The notes below the pieces were generated by a model. The model did not search any database. It saw only the letters and a program-made list of their open reading frames with translations, and was not told where the DNA came from. This document shows, in pieces, positions 21,481 through 32,814 of a stretch of DNA of 64,000 nucleotides. Positions within the stretch are counted from its first letter, which is position 1, and each line of letters opens with the position of its first letter. A program made the position numbers and the translations under genes. The stretch comes from Artocarpus heterophyllus (taxonomy: Eukaryota; Streptophyta; Magnoliopsida; Rosales; Moraceae), in contig JAJQZP010000436.1 in NCBI GenBank assembly GCA_025403435.1, positions 62,001-126,000 on the forward strand, read 5' to 3'.

Positions 21481-22528
21481 CTATGTGGTATCTTTTAATG
21501 AAAAAGTGGTCATTCGTAAAAATAAATCTTTTATCTGTTCTGGATGGATGCAAAATAATCTATATTTTATCAAACCTAAGATGGACTTATTGCTTAATGC
21601 TGAGATGAATGATAATGACTCAAAAAGACATAAAACTTCTCACTCTAATAAGACTTATCTTTGGCATTTGCGCCTTGGCCATATTAACCTGAATAGGATT
21701 CAAAGGTTGGTAAGGGATGGACCTTTAAGTCACTTAAAGGTGGAATCTATACCTCAATGTGAATCTTGTTTGGAGGGTAAAATGACCAAAAGACCATACA
21801 GGTCTAAGGGCAATAGGGCTGAAGGGGTTCTAGAACTTGTGCATAGTGATGTTTGCGGACCAATGAACATCTGGGCACGAGGAGGGTATGAGTACTTCGT
21901 CACTTTTATTGACGATTACTCAAGATATGGGTATGTGTACCTGATGCACCACAAAAGTGAAACTTATGATAAGTTCAGGGAGTTTCGGGCTGAGGTGGAA
22001 AAGCAATTGGGTAGACCTATAAAGGCACTTTGATTTTATCGAGGTGGGGAATACCTTTCTGATGAGTTCTTAGGACACTTGTTAGAGAATGAGATTTTAT
22101 CCCATTTGACTACGCCGGGCACTCCGCAGTAGAATGGCGTAGTGGAGAGAAGGAATAGGACTTTGTTGGACATGATTAGGTCCATGATGAGTTATTCATC
22201 ATTACTTTTATCCTTTTAGGGATATACACTACAAACTGCATGTTATCTTTTGAACAATGTGCCTTCAAAATGGGTCCCTAAAACTCCTCACGAGTTATGG
22301 ACAAGAAGGAAGACATCCTTAAACCATATTCGCATATGGGGATGTCTAGCTCATGTCCTGTTTAAGGATCCAAATAAGTTGGAAGCACGTTCGAAAGTTT
22401 GCGTGTTTGTAGGATATCCAAAAGGGACTAAAAGGGGTTATTTTTATAACCCAAAGGAAAATAAAGTCGTGGTTTCAACTAATACAACTTTCCTTGAGGA
22501 GAGTTACATGGACGACTTTAAACCTTGA
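21481..22528 (+). pseudogene. Copia A2: integrase
   Basis: Reads LWHLRLGHINLNRIQRLVRD with CESCLEGKM (HHCC zinc region) and LVHSDVCGPMN (first catalytic Asp). At 22031-22033 CGA has become TGA, and the following S-D is F-Y, so the second catalytic Asp of RSDRGGEY is lost. NGVVERRNRT keeps the Glu, after a TAG for Gln. Another TAG replaces Trp at 22217-22219. The C-terminal part [20 protein letters not shown] is open to 22528. Confidence 0.87.
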
Positions 22529-23640
22529 AGCAAAGTGGTGCTTGAGGAGTTAAGGGGTGATCCGTTCACTCCGGAGGTTCTGAACGAAACCATTCCGATC
22601 GGTGTAGGAAAACCAAACAAACCTGAATAACAATCTCAGGGGCTTCGGTGTAGTGGGAGGATCGGGCGTCAACCTGAGAGGTATATGTTCAATAGGGAGG
22701 TCTTCTTGGTTGAACCGAATGAACATGACAGGGATCCTTATACTTACGCAGAAGCTATGGAGGATCTTGATTCAAGACTCTGGACAGAGGCCATGAACAT
22801 AGAGATGAAGTCGATGGAGACTAATCAGGTCTGGGAGCTTGTGGATCTTCCCGAAGGGGTAAAACCCATAGGGTGTAAGTGGATCTACAAGAGGAAAAGA
22901 GGAGTGGATGGAAAGGTCGAAACCTTTAAGGCTGGACTGGTAGCTAAGGGTTATACGCAAAAGGAAGGAATCGATTATGAGGAAACCTTTTCGCTTGTAG
23001 CCATGCTTAAGCCCATCCGGATTCTCTTGTCCATAGTTGCCGCTCTCGACTAGGAGATTTGGCAGATGGATGTCAAGACAGCTTCTCTTAATGGCTATCT
23101 TGATGAGTCCATTTATATGGAACAACCAGACGGGTTCAAGGTCAAGGTCAAGAGGGTAAGGTTTGTAAGCTGCTAAAGTCAATTTATGGACTTAAGCATA
23201 CTTTCCGTTCTTGGAACATAAGATTTGATCAAGTGATCAAGACTTATGGGTTCTCACAAAATGTGGATGAACCATGTATTTACAAACACATTAAGCATAC
23301 TTTCCGTCATTGACCAAGCAGTTTGACATGAAGGACTTGGGTGAGGCTAACTTTGTTCTCGCTATCTAGATCTTTCGGGATAGGAAGAATAAAATGATAG
23401 TTTTGTCACAGGCTGGCTACGTAGATAAAATTCTCAAGAGGTTTGTAATGCAGGATTCTAAGAAAGGTAGGCAACCATCTAAGTCTGGAATTACTCTTTC
23501 TAAGAAAGACTCTCCAAAGTCTTATGAAGAAAGAGAATACATGAAGAAGGTGCTTATGCTTCGGCAGTGGGTAGTCTCATGTATGCCATACTTTGCACAC
23601 GACCGGATATTAGCTATGCGGTCGGGATTGTAAGTTGATT
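22529..23640 (+). pseudogene. Copia A2: reverse transcriptase lacking YVDD
   Basis: 22685-23053 is open: [64 protein letters not shown] follows, then a one-base loss in KVKGQKGKV near 23148. Between 23291 and 23325 the catalytic YVDD segment found in A3 at 39527-39538 is missing. It is replaced by a 17-bp copy of TTAAGCATACTTTCCGT from 23192-23208. The enzyme could not work even if the stops were ignored. Confidence 0.87.
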
Positions 23641-24235
23641 TCAAGCAGATCTAGGACCGAACCAATGGGTTGTGGTAAAGCATATTTTCAAGTACCTAAG
23701 AAGGACTCGAGGGTATATGCTTGTGTGCTCGGGTGAGGATTTAACTCCTCTAGGATACACTGATTCAGATTTTCAATCCTATCTGGATTCTAGGAAATCG
23801 ACTTTGGGGTTTGTGTTTACTCTGGGCGGCAGTGCCATTAGTTGGAGAAGTGCGAAGCAAGATTGCACTTTGGATTCAATGATGGAGGCCGAGTATGTGG
23901 TGGCTAGTGATGCTTCGAAAGAAGCAGTGTGGCTCTGCAAGTTCCTTGGGGATCTTGAGGTAGTTCCTGGTATGGATAAAGCGGTATCACTGTACTGTGA
24001 TAACAGTGCGGCGGTAGCTAATGCTAAGGAACCAAGATTTCACAAGAAGAGTAAGCATATTGATCGGAAGTATCATGTGATAAAGGACTTCGTTGAGGGC
24101 GGGCATGTAACGGTGTGTAAGATCACGTCAAAGGACAATTTAGCTAATCCATTTACGAAGACACTTACTGGGAGAGCCTTCAAGAGGCATGTGGAAGCTA
24201 TTGGGATGCAAAATTTGCTATATTTACTCACTTAG
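23641..24235 (+). pseudogene. Copia A2: RNase H
   Basis: A nearly complete domain in one open stretch from 23672: GYTDSDFQSYLDSRKSTLGF, GGSAISWRSAKQDCTLDSMM, EAEYVVASDASKEAVWLCKF, LYCDNSAAVANAKEPRFHKK, NPFTKTLTGRAFKRHVEAIG. Catalytic Asp (TDSD), Glu (EAEY) and Asp (CDNS) are present. It ends with TAG at 24233-24235, followed by the polypurine tract. Confidence 0.87.
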
Positions 24236-24238
24236 TGC

Positions 24239-24249
24239 AAGTGGGAGAT
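24239..24249 (+). other. Polypurine tract of Copia A2
   Basis: AAGTGGGAGAT directly before the 3' LTR TGTTAGACATG. Confidence 0.8.
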
Positions 24250-25562
24250 TGTTAGACATGTATGCCCTAAGTAGTAAAAATATAATACGTTTTTGGGAGA
24301 CATTTTTATCAATAAAGAATTTATTCATTTATATATACCAAATCTTGTCCTCTTTACGTTCATATTTGCTAACTATATGAGAAGCAAACAGTAGTCTGAG
24401 ACTGTCGCTCTAAACCTTAGGAATTGGGCATATGATGGTATGATTATGCGGAAGATACGATTCTTAAGGTGATGGTCTAAAACATATAATCTGCAATCGA
24501 GGGAATAAAGTTGGGCACTTTATTCATGTAAAGATTGTTATGTTGTCAATATCCCTTTTGGGAGATGGTTTGTCTTGGCCATCGGAGTTGGACTCCTTGA
24601 ATAGAAACATTGACGCATTGTCATAGGTGACGATGTATTGGATCGGGACATAAAGTGAATTGATTTGGATTAATAATTCTGTCTTGGCAAATCGATTCAC
24701 TTTTGATAGTCATTTGTATTGTATCTTAATCTTGAGATGAATAGTGGGCCCGTTGTCTCGATTTGTGTCTTTTGATGTACCAATGGGTGACTCCCACATC
24801 TCAATAGTGGTATGCATGCCGGTACGTTGGAGGCATGACTCTTGATAGCGTAGACTTGTTATTCATAGATATGGAATCCATAGCTCCTCTTTAGGAGTAA
24901 TGATATACTCTTATATGCGTTGTCCTGTAATTGGAAAACTGGAGCGCTCAACCATTTGGATACATAGGTGTTACCGAATGGTATACTATCTCTGGATGGT
25001 AAGTTTTCTAATGGTGAGACAATGGAACGTAAGATAAAAACAATCGGGAAGGTAAGACAGAACTTGTCCTTAAGCCGATTATGGATTATCATATGGGGAT
25101 ACGATATACTTTGATATGTCTTGGAGACTTAGCTACACGAGCTCCGTAATTCTATAAAATTTGAGAGTACAGCTCCAAGCTTTTAGTGGAGTAGCGTTGG
25201 AGTTGATAATTGTGAAATGTATATCTAGGATATTGGGTTTCATAATTATCATGAGCTTGAACTTTATAGGTCCATTTTGGTCCCCTTTGCTAGCTCACAA
25301 AATCCTGTAACGACACGGCGTTCTTGTCTAATAATTGGTGACTTATGTCGGATTTATCAGATTGGTTTAAAATTTGGATAAATTAGATCAAGATAAACTT
25401 GTAGAATTATTATGAATTGATTTATTTTCTTAGAGATTATCTTGATAAAGTTTGTTTTGATCAGATAACTTCTCTATTGGGTTATTTGAATAAAAAATGA
25501 GACTTTATCCTTTAGAATCTCGGGTGGAAAATAAAAGATTTACGAAGATTTTTTCTCAAGAG

Positions 25563-25619
25563 TTCAGCCTGTTGAATGACGTGTTTGGCCTGCCGATGGG
25601 GCCTGCTCGGCCTGCCGAC
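25563..25619 (+). repeat. Phased CGG-N4-CCG array, 3' LTR of A2
   Basis: Units at 25563, 25584 and 25606 (spacing 21 and 22 bp); one unit fewer than in the 5' LTR of the same element. Confidence 0.75.
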
Positions 25620-25737
25620 CAACGAGAGATAAGATTACGCGTTTTCACGCGGATCTTATCCGATATTGATCCAAACTTGATTCTGTTTTGACTTTTTGAG
25701 ACCTAATCTGATAAGGACTGACCCCAGGACCAATGGC

Positions 25738-25746
25738 TATATAAAG
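25738..25746 (+). promoter_or_regulatory. TATA box of the A2 3' LTR
   Basis: TATATAAAG, identical context to 18284. Confidence 0.55.
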
Positions 25747-26134
25747 GGAGTGAATCTCATGATTTACTCAGATCAATTGAGAGATTAAGAGTGATACTCT
25801 TCTGGTGAGCATCTAAAAAACTCCCTGAGAGCTTTTGTTCACAAATCACGAACACTAGCTTTGGGTTCTCTCTCTTGGTTGGAAGGAGAATAACCGTTGG
25901 ACGAGCTGTACGTGTGAGCCCACACTCACTCCGGTTGTGGGTAGAGAATAGCAAAGAAGACCAGTTGGTTGAGGCTCTTCTGGAACATTACTTCTCTTCA
26001 CAGGTTGCGGAGGTTCTTCACACAAAGGTTAGTAAGATCTGTCCAATTTATACATATAGCATGTCAAACTTGTGTTTTGGAAATTACTCTGATGAAAAAT
26101 TTTTAAAATTCTGCTGCGCACCGCGTTTCCAACA

Positions 26135-26139
26135 ACTGT
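26135..26139 (+). repeat. Target site duplication of Copia A2, right
   Basis: ACTGT, partner of 16643-16647; after it Copia F 5' untranslated sequence resumes (ACGGACGG). Confidence 0.9.
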
Positions 26140-26242
26140 ACGGACGGTAAACTTGTACAGATGAACGGCGCACGGGGTGGTTACGAGCGGTAGTCGTGTA
26201 TGGACGTGGTTTTAGCCCTAGGATTTTTAGGTAATCAGAAGG

Positions 26243-26254
26243 GCTCTTATACGA
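26243..26254 (-). other. Primer binding site of Copia F (degenerate)
   Basis: On the minus strand TCGTATAAGAGC follows the 5' LTR; ten of twelve bases agree with TGGTATCAGAGC (tRNA-Met). Confidence 0.55.
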
Positions 26255-26528
26255 TGAAAGTATTTGAGAGAAAGTGAAAGTTTTGAGAGAATATTGAATA
26301 TTTCTTATTTCTCTAAATGAAAATGATACACATATGCTACATATAAACTGGTACAGTAATTGGTTTTCCTAATCTAATAATGGAAAGAAAACTAAACTAA
26401 GAAAGTAAAAAAAGCTGTCAAATTATAGCCTATCAGACCAATAAATCCTGATTCTATAGCTGTCAATCAGCTAAAATATTTTCTTGTTTAGTCCCTAGAA
26501 TCTAGATACTAACTTTGGATTTTCAACA
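26255..26528 (-). repeat. 5' LTR of Copia F
   Basis: 274 bp, TGAAAG to TTTTCAACA on the + strand, partner of 11776-12067. Confidence 0.85.
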
Positions 26529-26579
26529 CCTACAAATCAGGATATCAGTTGTTATCTAACTAATATCCAAAATTCCACA
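26529..26579 (-). repeat. Right piece of the Copia G 3' LTR
   Basis: About 50 bp ending TTCCACA, next to a reversed polypurine tract (CTCTTCCTC) and the RNase H end of G. The rest of the LTR is probably 11600-11775, beyond element F. Confidence 0.5.
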
Positions 26580-27063
26580 CTCTTCCTCAAGCTGGGCAAT
26601 AGAAGTTAAGCATGCCCAGCTTGGAAATCATGTCTCCAAAGTTGATTTTGGGCAAGGCCTTAGTAAGAAAGTCTACCATCTGTAATCTGGTGGCAATACA
26701 ACTCACTTGAATTTCTCTAGCCTCTATCTTTTCTTTAATGAAGTGTCAGTCGATTTCCATGTTTGTTTCAATCACGATGAACTGGATTTTTATCACTTTG
26801 TATGGCTGCTTGATTATCACAAAAGATCTCCAAGTTCTTGACTTCTAGAATCCTCAATTCTTCAAGTAATCTCTTCAACGACATCCCTTCATATATTCCA
26901 TGTGCCATTGCCTTTAGCTTAGCCTCTACATTGCTCCTTGCAACAAGTGATTACGTCTTGCCTCTCCAGGTGATAGGGTTGCCCCACACAAAGGAGCAAA
27001 TACTAAGGTGGACTTACGGTTTATCAAAGATCCAACCCAATTTGCCTTTGTGTAAATCTCAAT
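26580..27063 (-). pseudogene. Copia G: RNase H fragment
   Basis: The minus strand reads EIYTKANWVGSLINRKST at the right end (SDADW-like site degenerate) and, at the left end, DFLTKALPKINFGDMISKLG then NFYCPA and a stop at 26587. Several frame changes and stops lie between. It is cut at 27064 by the CACTA-like terminus. The integrase and RT of G were not found farther right. Confidence 0.75.
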
Positions 27064-27079
27064 CACTACTACAGACTGG

Positions 27080-27420
27080 GAATTCCACAATGGTTTAAAA
27101 CTGTCATGAAAAAGTTTCATGATGGTTAAAAAACCATCATGAAAACTTTAGTCGTAGTACAAAAATAAAGTTTTCATGACAGTTTTTTACCGTCGTAGAA
27201 CCTTAGAATAGGCGCCAATTTTGGGGTGTGGGAGGAGCTCTTTCATGACAGTTTTCTTCAAAAACCATTGTATAAAAGGAAAGTTTAATATTCCACGATA
27301 GTTTTTTAGAAAACCATCGTGGAAACTTGTTCCATGTGCAACACATGCACGATGGTTTTTTGCTAAAACCGTCATGAAAAATTGGTATTGCACAAAAAAG
27401 TTGCCAAAATTTGTGATTTC
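27080..27420. repeat. Subterminal inverted repeats of the CACTA-like element
   Basis: At least six copies of a core like AACCATCATGAAAA in alternating orientation. One pair makes a palindrome at 27113-27146 (GTTTCATGATGGTT...AACCATCATGAAAAC). Another lies at about 27292-27327 (TTCCACGATAG...CCATCGTGGAA). Confidence 0.6.
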
Positions 27421-27429
27421 TCACGGGAT

Positions 27430-28260
27430 GACCAGTCCTATGTGTTATCCATTACAACAAGGCCCTAATTGCATACAAAAATTGATGTATATTGAAATTA
27501 CAAGATATTTATAAGATCTTTTATATTTGAGCTATTTTGCACAATCATTTATTTACTCTCTCTATCTAAAAATAACATATCTATTTACAAATTGTACCTA
27601 TTCTACTCTAACTTCATTTATATCTGTATGTATATAAAAATCTTTTCTTCCTAGGGCTTTTATGCCACTATTAATTATATCTCACATGAAACGTAGAATA
27701 AAAAAGCTACATTCTAGGTTTCCTTGTTGTCTTGGACAATTACGTCTGGAATATAGCGTTCCATTTGGTCAGAATGTGACACCGTTTCTCGCTTGAAGCT
27801 TCCAATCATTAACGCCTAACAATGTGTCATGATAAAATGAATTAATAGAGAATACAATTATGTAAAACTCAAAATAGTTAATTTTATAAGAGAACATTAA
27901 TACTTACAATCTCATGACTGATACAAAATCATCACATGGTGGGTGTCCAAGGGAATCAAACCAATATATTTGGTCCTCCGATGGTGAAATAAGTGCCAAT
28001 ATTCAATGTTCTCTAGCATTGTATGGCACGAAGAATAATTTCCCCCTCAGTGCTTAAGCTAATAGGTAAAAAATAAATGTGGTGCTCTCTCTATAATCAC
28101 TCCGTAGGTCTCTTGTAGCACTTGAAACAATCACCAGAGATATGAAGCTAAGTTATGCGCCTTGCCTTGAAGTTCACAATATTCTGCCACAAAACTATAA
28201 TAAAAAATAATATAATCAATTATTTGAAAGCACCTTACAACTCTATCTATATTTTAAAAA
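27430..28260. other. No recognisable gene
   Basis: AT-rich sequence between the CACTA-like terminus and the transposon-protein remnant; probably transposon interior. Nothing else was recognised. Confidence 0.4.
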
Positions 28261-28269
28261 TTATGAATT

Positions 28270-29110
28270 AAGTATAGTGTTATTACCTGAGGTATACTAT
28301 AATACAGTTTGCCCCGATTTGATCAAAGTTGATGAAGTAGTAAATGTCTTCATACCCTACATAGATAGGCAATTCATTGCCAATGATATTTATTGGTATC
28401 GGGCACTAAATCATCAACCCATTGCGCATGAAAGAATGTGTGTATAAAGCCAACTACATAAATTTTGGAGGTACTAAAGAGAAGTTAAATGCAGACAATG
28501 ACTCATTCGTAATGGGTTGTTGCTGTTTTATTCTACCTGAGGTTATGATCGTCTTGTTTTTGTAGAGCTTTTCTTTTTTTGGCGTTTCTTTGCCTTTCAA
28601 TCTTGTGGAATATGGCTAGGAGCTCGACTCGTCTTCGTCATTGCGACGATTTCAATAACATCTTCAGTCATGTGACAAAGCTTTCGACAGCTTCACCTAC
28701 AGTTGTTGCTTCAAATGTCAAAACAATCAATTCAACTGTTGAACTCTAATGGTAGTGATGCTAATATGCATGTTTTCTTCCCCTAATAGTCTTCCATGGA
28801 CTGTATCAGTTGGAACACTCTCTATTCACACCTTTCCAAGCGCCACAAGTGTACACCCTCCATTAATTCTATCCTCAACAAAGAGCTTGCATTCTTGACT
28901 TTGTTCGGGCTCTTGAAGATGAGGTGACAATTAGACTTCTAGAACTTATGGAGCTTCTGCTACATTGTCGGGAGGGTTACAGCTAGCCTTGAAGCTGTTG
29001 CATTGTGAGATGCTATCATTCGTCGACCTAGCATGTCCTTAGGAAATGAGCTCAGTCACAAGACCTTGTAGTTCTATAATTTTCATCTGCATCTTCGACA
29101 TTTAGGAGTT
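28270..29110 (-). pseudogene. Transposon-associated protein remnant (En/Spm/Tnp1-like)
   Basis: On the minus strand 29110-28750 reads MSKMQMKIIELQGLVTELIS (coiled-coil-like start), later QECKLFVEDRINGGCTLVAL, GKV, stop, and TDTVHGRLLGEENMHISITT. The latter resembles the VHG..LG domain of plant En/Spm-associated proteins. Farther on come a Lys-rich stretch (28640-28560) and, at 28400-28290, a piece like the Ulp1-type C-terminal part (YYFINFDQIGANCIIVYLR). Stops and frame changes are many. The similarity is from memory of the family and is not strong. Confidence 0.4.
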
Positions 29111-29309
29111 CAATTTTGAACTTGGTTGGAGATCGAAGTATTGAGACTGCTTCACATACTTCAATTGATCGCAAACACATCCCAAATGTTCTGATTTCTC
29201 TAGTGCCCTTGTCAATATGTCATCATTATCGATGGATTGAAAAGTCCCTTAACTTTGTTGCATCGTGTAGTCATTGTAAAACAACAACAAAACCATGTTA
29301 TTCTTAAGA

Positions 29310-32300
29310 TCCTTCAACAGGTATTAAATTACAAATTAATAGTTTGAGTTCAATAAACTTACAATCAAGTTCCCAATTTTTGCTACTCTTAGATTTACCC
29401 CAAAATTAACCTTCGAAGGTGCCTGACACCACTTGCTCTAAAAGGAAACAAAGTCTGTACGCGGTGTTGGAGCACAAGGGACTAGCTCCAGAGCAAGGCT
29501 CCTACCTCCACTATAAGTACCCCATATCTCCCTCCTTCAACATAAGATCATCAGAGAGACTAACACTCACGAATTTCACACCATTCTCACTCTTAATAGC
29601 TTCAAAAAACTACTTTTTTCCTTTTCCAAGTTTGTACTCTTTGAACTTGAAAAACTCTCCAGAGAAGTTCTTTGTCTCCATTATCAGAGATCCGTCCCTC
29701 CTCTGTTACCACTTCACCCTTTTCGAATCTTAGAAGATTGCTACCAAAACACTTAGAAGCTTTACCAAAGTCCATCACCATCCTTCGGAGCTTCCAGGAT
29801 TCAAGCTTTACCTTTTAACAATCCAAACCCAACAACAAAGACAACCTGCGTTTGCCTTCAGAGCATATTTTTTGAAAAACTCAAAGAACTCTAGAACTTC
29901 GCAATCAGCTCTCCCTTCGCCAATCTACAAAATAGCCTAGATTCGACGATGGAGGTAGCTTTGCTTCCACATCCGAACCTAGTCCTTTATCAACCATTGA
30001 TTGCTCCTTCCACCGTCACCGTATATGCTACTTCCTCCATTGCTATATATATATATATTGAGTTTTCTTGGTTTTGTTACACATTTTCTCGGTTGTTCGG
30101 TAATGATGTAGGCCCTAGAAGCCACCTTCTTCAGTTCATTTTGAGCTTAACCATCCTTATCACCCGTTGGAGGTCTTGTCGAAGTTACCTCGTATGGAGT
30201 TACTCATTGACTCAGCCACATCTATATCAACACTGACGAATCAGAGATTAACGTGTGTACTACCCCAACAAGTCAAACCTTGGAAATCTACTGCACCTCA
30301 ACAACAGGAAACACCATATCCATAGAATTTTACTTTTAATCATTACACTTATATCTGAAACTGTTAGTTTTACATACTTTTTTTGTTTTATTTTGATATA
30401 ATTTGGACTATGTGTCATTGAATTCGCGTGTTTAAATTATTTTAAGTGGTTTTGTATCTATAAGCCTACAAGAACGGGCATTTAGCAGGTACAATAAATA
30501 AATCATTCAAAACCTGGGTTCAACTGTTAGTTTTGAAAACTTGATTTGCTTTCAAATTCTAACTGTTTTGAATGATTTTCTACAATAAAAACCCTTCCTA
30601 TTCTCTTTTTACTTAATAAACTATAGTTTTTCAAACATCAATTAATAGATGTGATGTTCTATTCTTGTTTTAAATTTTTACATTATAAACATTGATTTAA
30701 AACCACCGTTTAAACCATATAGATTCAAATGATAGGTTCAAACCATAAAGTTTAAAACCACACCATTTAGAATTTGCGTACAACTGTTCCAAAAAAAGAA
30801 AGAAATGTGTACTACTGATTGGTATTCTTAGTAGTATGAAACTCCTTATTTTAATCAAGTTATTTTGTACCATCAAATTAGAGCTATCTTATTTAACCTA
30901 TAAGGTTATAACTCCACTACTAACAAAACAATGAATTTTAGTTTAAAAAGTATACTATATACTAATTGAGACCTACAGTTTTATGAGTAGTGGGGTTTTA
31001 ACCCACAAGGATGGAAAGGATTTTTCATCAAATTACCACTGCAATCGTACAAAATGCGAGAGGTTTTACATAACCTTACGTTAAAAGTTAAAACCCATAG
31101 CAACAAGTGAGAAATTTTCACTTGGAAGGACCAAAGAGCAAAAAAGAATAACTTGGAAAGATAGTACCTTCAAATGGAAAAAGAAAATAAGAAGCTAAAC
31201 GGAAAATTACAAAGGGAAGAAGCACTCTTCCACATAAAGCGCGAAATGTTAGAGGTCCCACATAAGATAAAATATTAAACAGGATGGTCCATGGTGGAGA
31301 GCTCAGTCCGAGACCTCGAGCGCTTGGAAAGCAAATGTCTAAGCAAGTATTTTTTTTTTTTTTGACAAGAAAAATCATTTTTATCTCATATCTTCTTACT
31401 TATAAAATAATAAAATTTAGTCTAGTTTATAATATATTTATTAGACTAGACTCATTGTTTTATAAATAGTAAGATTTTAACTTTACAAAGATAAATAAGA
31501 GTACCTGTTTGGTAAAGCTTTTTAAAAATTGTCTTCAAGTTTACAAATTATAATTGACAATATTTAGAATATCTGTCAAAAAAATTTTCAACCAAAGTCA
31601 TAAATATATCTTTTAAAAAAAACTCTTATAAGAAGACCTTAATTACCGTAAGTTTTGATGAGATATTATAAATTTTATTATAATATTTTTATCATTTATT
31701 AAAACATTTTAAATTTATTTTGACTTATTACACTCCTTTAAAAATATTATGGCAAATACAAACGGAAAAATTATAGCTAACGATAATCCATTTTGACTGA
31801 TCAAAAATAATAGTAAAACTTGACCCAATTGGTCCTTAACAAGTTTTGCCACTTTTTGTCGTAGGCAGTCACGTCCAATTTGGAGGTTTTTCAATAAATA
31901 TATTGGCTAATTATTATTACATTTTTCTGGTCAGTCAAATACTTCCTTAGCAAGGGGTGAATCTCATCGCCGTCATCGCAAGCTAATGATATTATGTGTT
32001 GCTCCAATTCAAATTCTATACTCTTCCTTCATTAAAAAAAAAAAAAAAACTATTTCTTTCAACGTCCATACATTGTAGAATCTTCTAGTTCTTACTAGCT
32101 CGCTGGCTTTGTTATCCATATTTTAGGATTTTTTTAATATTAATTTAGTTTTGATGAATTCTAGAGTGTTCCTTGTTGGTTTTGGTAATTGCACTCTTAA
32201 CTTCCGCCTGGGATGAACTTGACGCTTTCATCTTCAAAGAAAGTTCATTTATGATCTTTCCTTTTGCTTAAAATTATATTTTCCATGTACAAATTTTAAT

Positions 32301-32814
32301 ATGTTACTTATATTTGTAATTTTTTGTGGTTTGCTTAGAACCACTGAAAGTTTTATAGTAAACTGGAGAAGTGGCAAGTTAATTTTGATTTTATTATTGT
32401 ACTTGGAGTAACTAATTATCTAATTTTGCAATTCTTAAGTGTGACTAGATATAAACTTTTTTCCATAGAAATTAAATAATCTAATTGTGTCATTTTATTA
32501 CAATTTATCATGTAAATATTGAGAATTTTACATGAAGAAATCCTAAACCGTAACAAGGTTTGAATTACACATACACAAAAATTATTTGCTAGGTTCTCTT
32601 TTAATAAAATTCACTTATTAGTTAAAAAAGGAAAGTTATATTTTATAGCATGAAAAGCAGCATTTCGTTTAAGTTATCATCATATTAAGAAATTTAACTC
32701 AAGTTAAGCTCCGTAGTATATTTTTAGGGAGTTTGAAACTTTGGTTTAAATCAATTGGTTCAGAATACTATAGCATGCGGAAACTTTATATTATAGCTTT
32801 TTTTTTTTCTCTAC
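29310..32814. other. Unassigned AT-rich stretch
   Basis: No protein family was recognised. A promoter-like CACTATAAGTACCCC lies at about 29510, followed by C/T-rich sequence to 30240. TGTTAGAGGTCCCACAT at about 31246 resembles the start of some plant LTR or TRIM elements, but no partner was seen. Short A- and T-runs (31348-31360, 32033-32048, 32799-32808) occur. The frame 29419-29733 (104 codons) has no recognisable homologue. Confidence 0.4.

Larger units (their letters stand above)
16648..26134 (+). mobile_element. Copia A2, full length
   Basis: A 9.5-kb element: 5' LTR 16648-18679, primer site 18682, leader with palindrome array, gag-pol 20354-24235, polypurine tract 24239-24249, 3' LTR 24250-26134, and perfect 5-bp duplication ACTGT. 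It is the only family A copy here with both ends and both duplications visible. It sits in reverse orientation inside Copia F. Clear LTR divergence by eye and multiple stops show it is not recent and not active. Confidence 0.93.
24250..26134 (+). repeat. 3' LTR of Copia A2
   Basis: 1885 bp. Shorter than its partner by a deletion at about 25375 with AAATTT on both sides of the lost segment. Array 25563-25619 (three units) and TATA box 25738. Followed by ACTGT. Confidence 0.92.
11776..26528 (-). mobile_element. Copia F, complete but split by Copia A2
   Basis: Two similar LTRs (11776-12067 and 26255-26528) enclose, on the minus strand, gag, protease, integrase, RT and RNase H (16410 down to 12075). 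Copia A2 with its duplication lies in the 5' untranslated part at 16643-26139. Without A2 the element is about 5.3 kb, normal for Copia. The flanks CCAAT and CCTAC match poorly as a target duplication. It appears to sit in the 3' LTR of Copia G. Confidence 0.85.
27064..29310. mobile_element. CACTA-like (En/Spm) transposon remnant
   Basis: It begins CACTACTACAG exactly where the Copia G RNase H frame is cut (possible 3-bp target AAT at 27061-27063). It then has about 350 bp of subterminal repeats of TTTTCATGA.GGTTTT in both orientations, typical of plant CACTA ends. A decayed transposon-associated coding region follows on the minus strand. The right terminus was not found, so the end given is only the limit of recognisable sequence. 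Confidence 0.5.

Noticed and set aside
29419..29733. A 104-codon open frame with an upstream TATA-like box, as a possible gene
   Set aside because: No recognisable domain, composition like the surrounding C/T-rich DNA, and no supporting splice or neighbour evidence.
31246..31320. TGTTAGAGGTCCCACAT as the start of a TRIM or LTR element
   Set aside because: No second copy and no end or duplication seen in the window.
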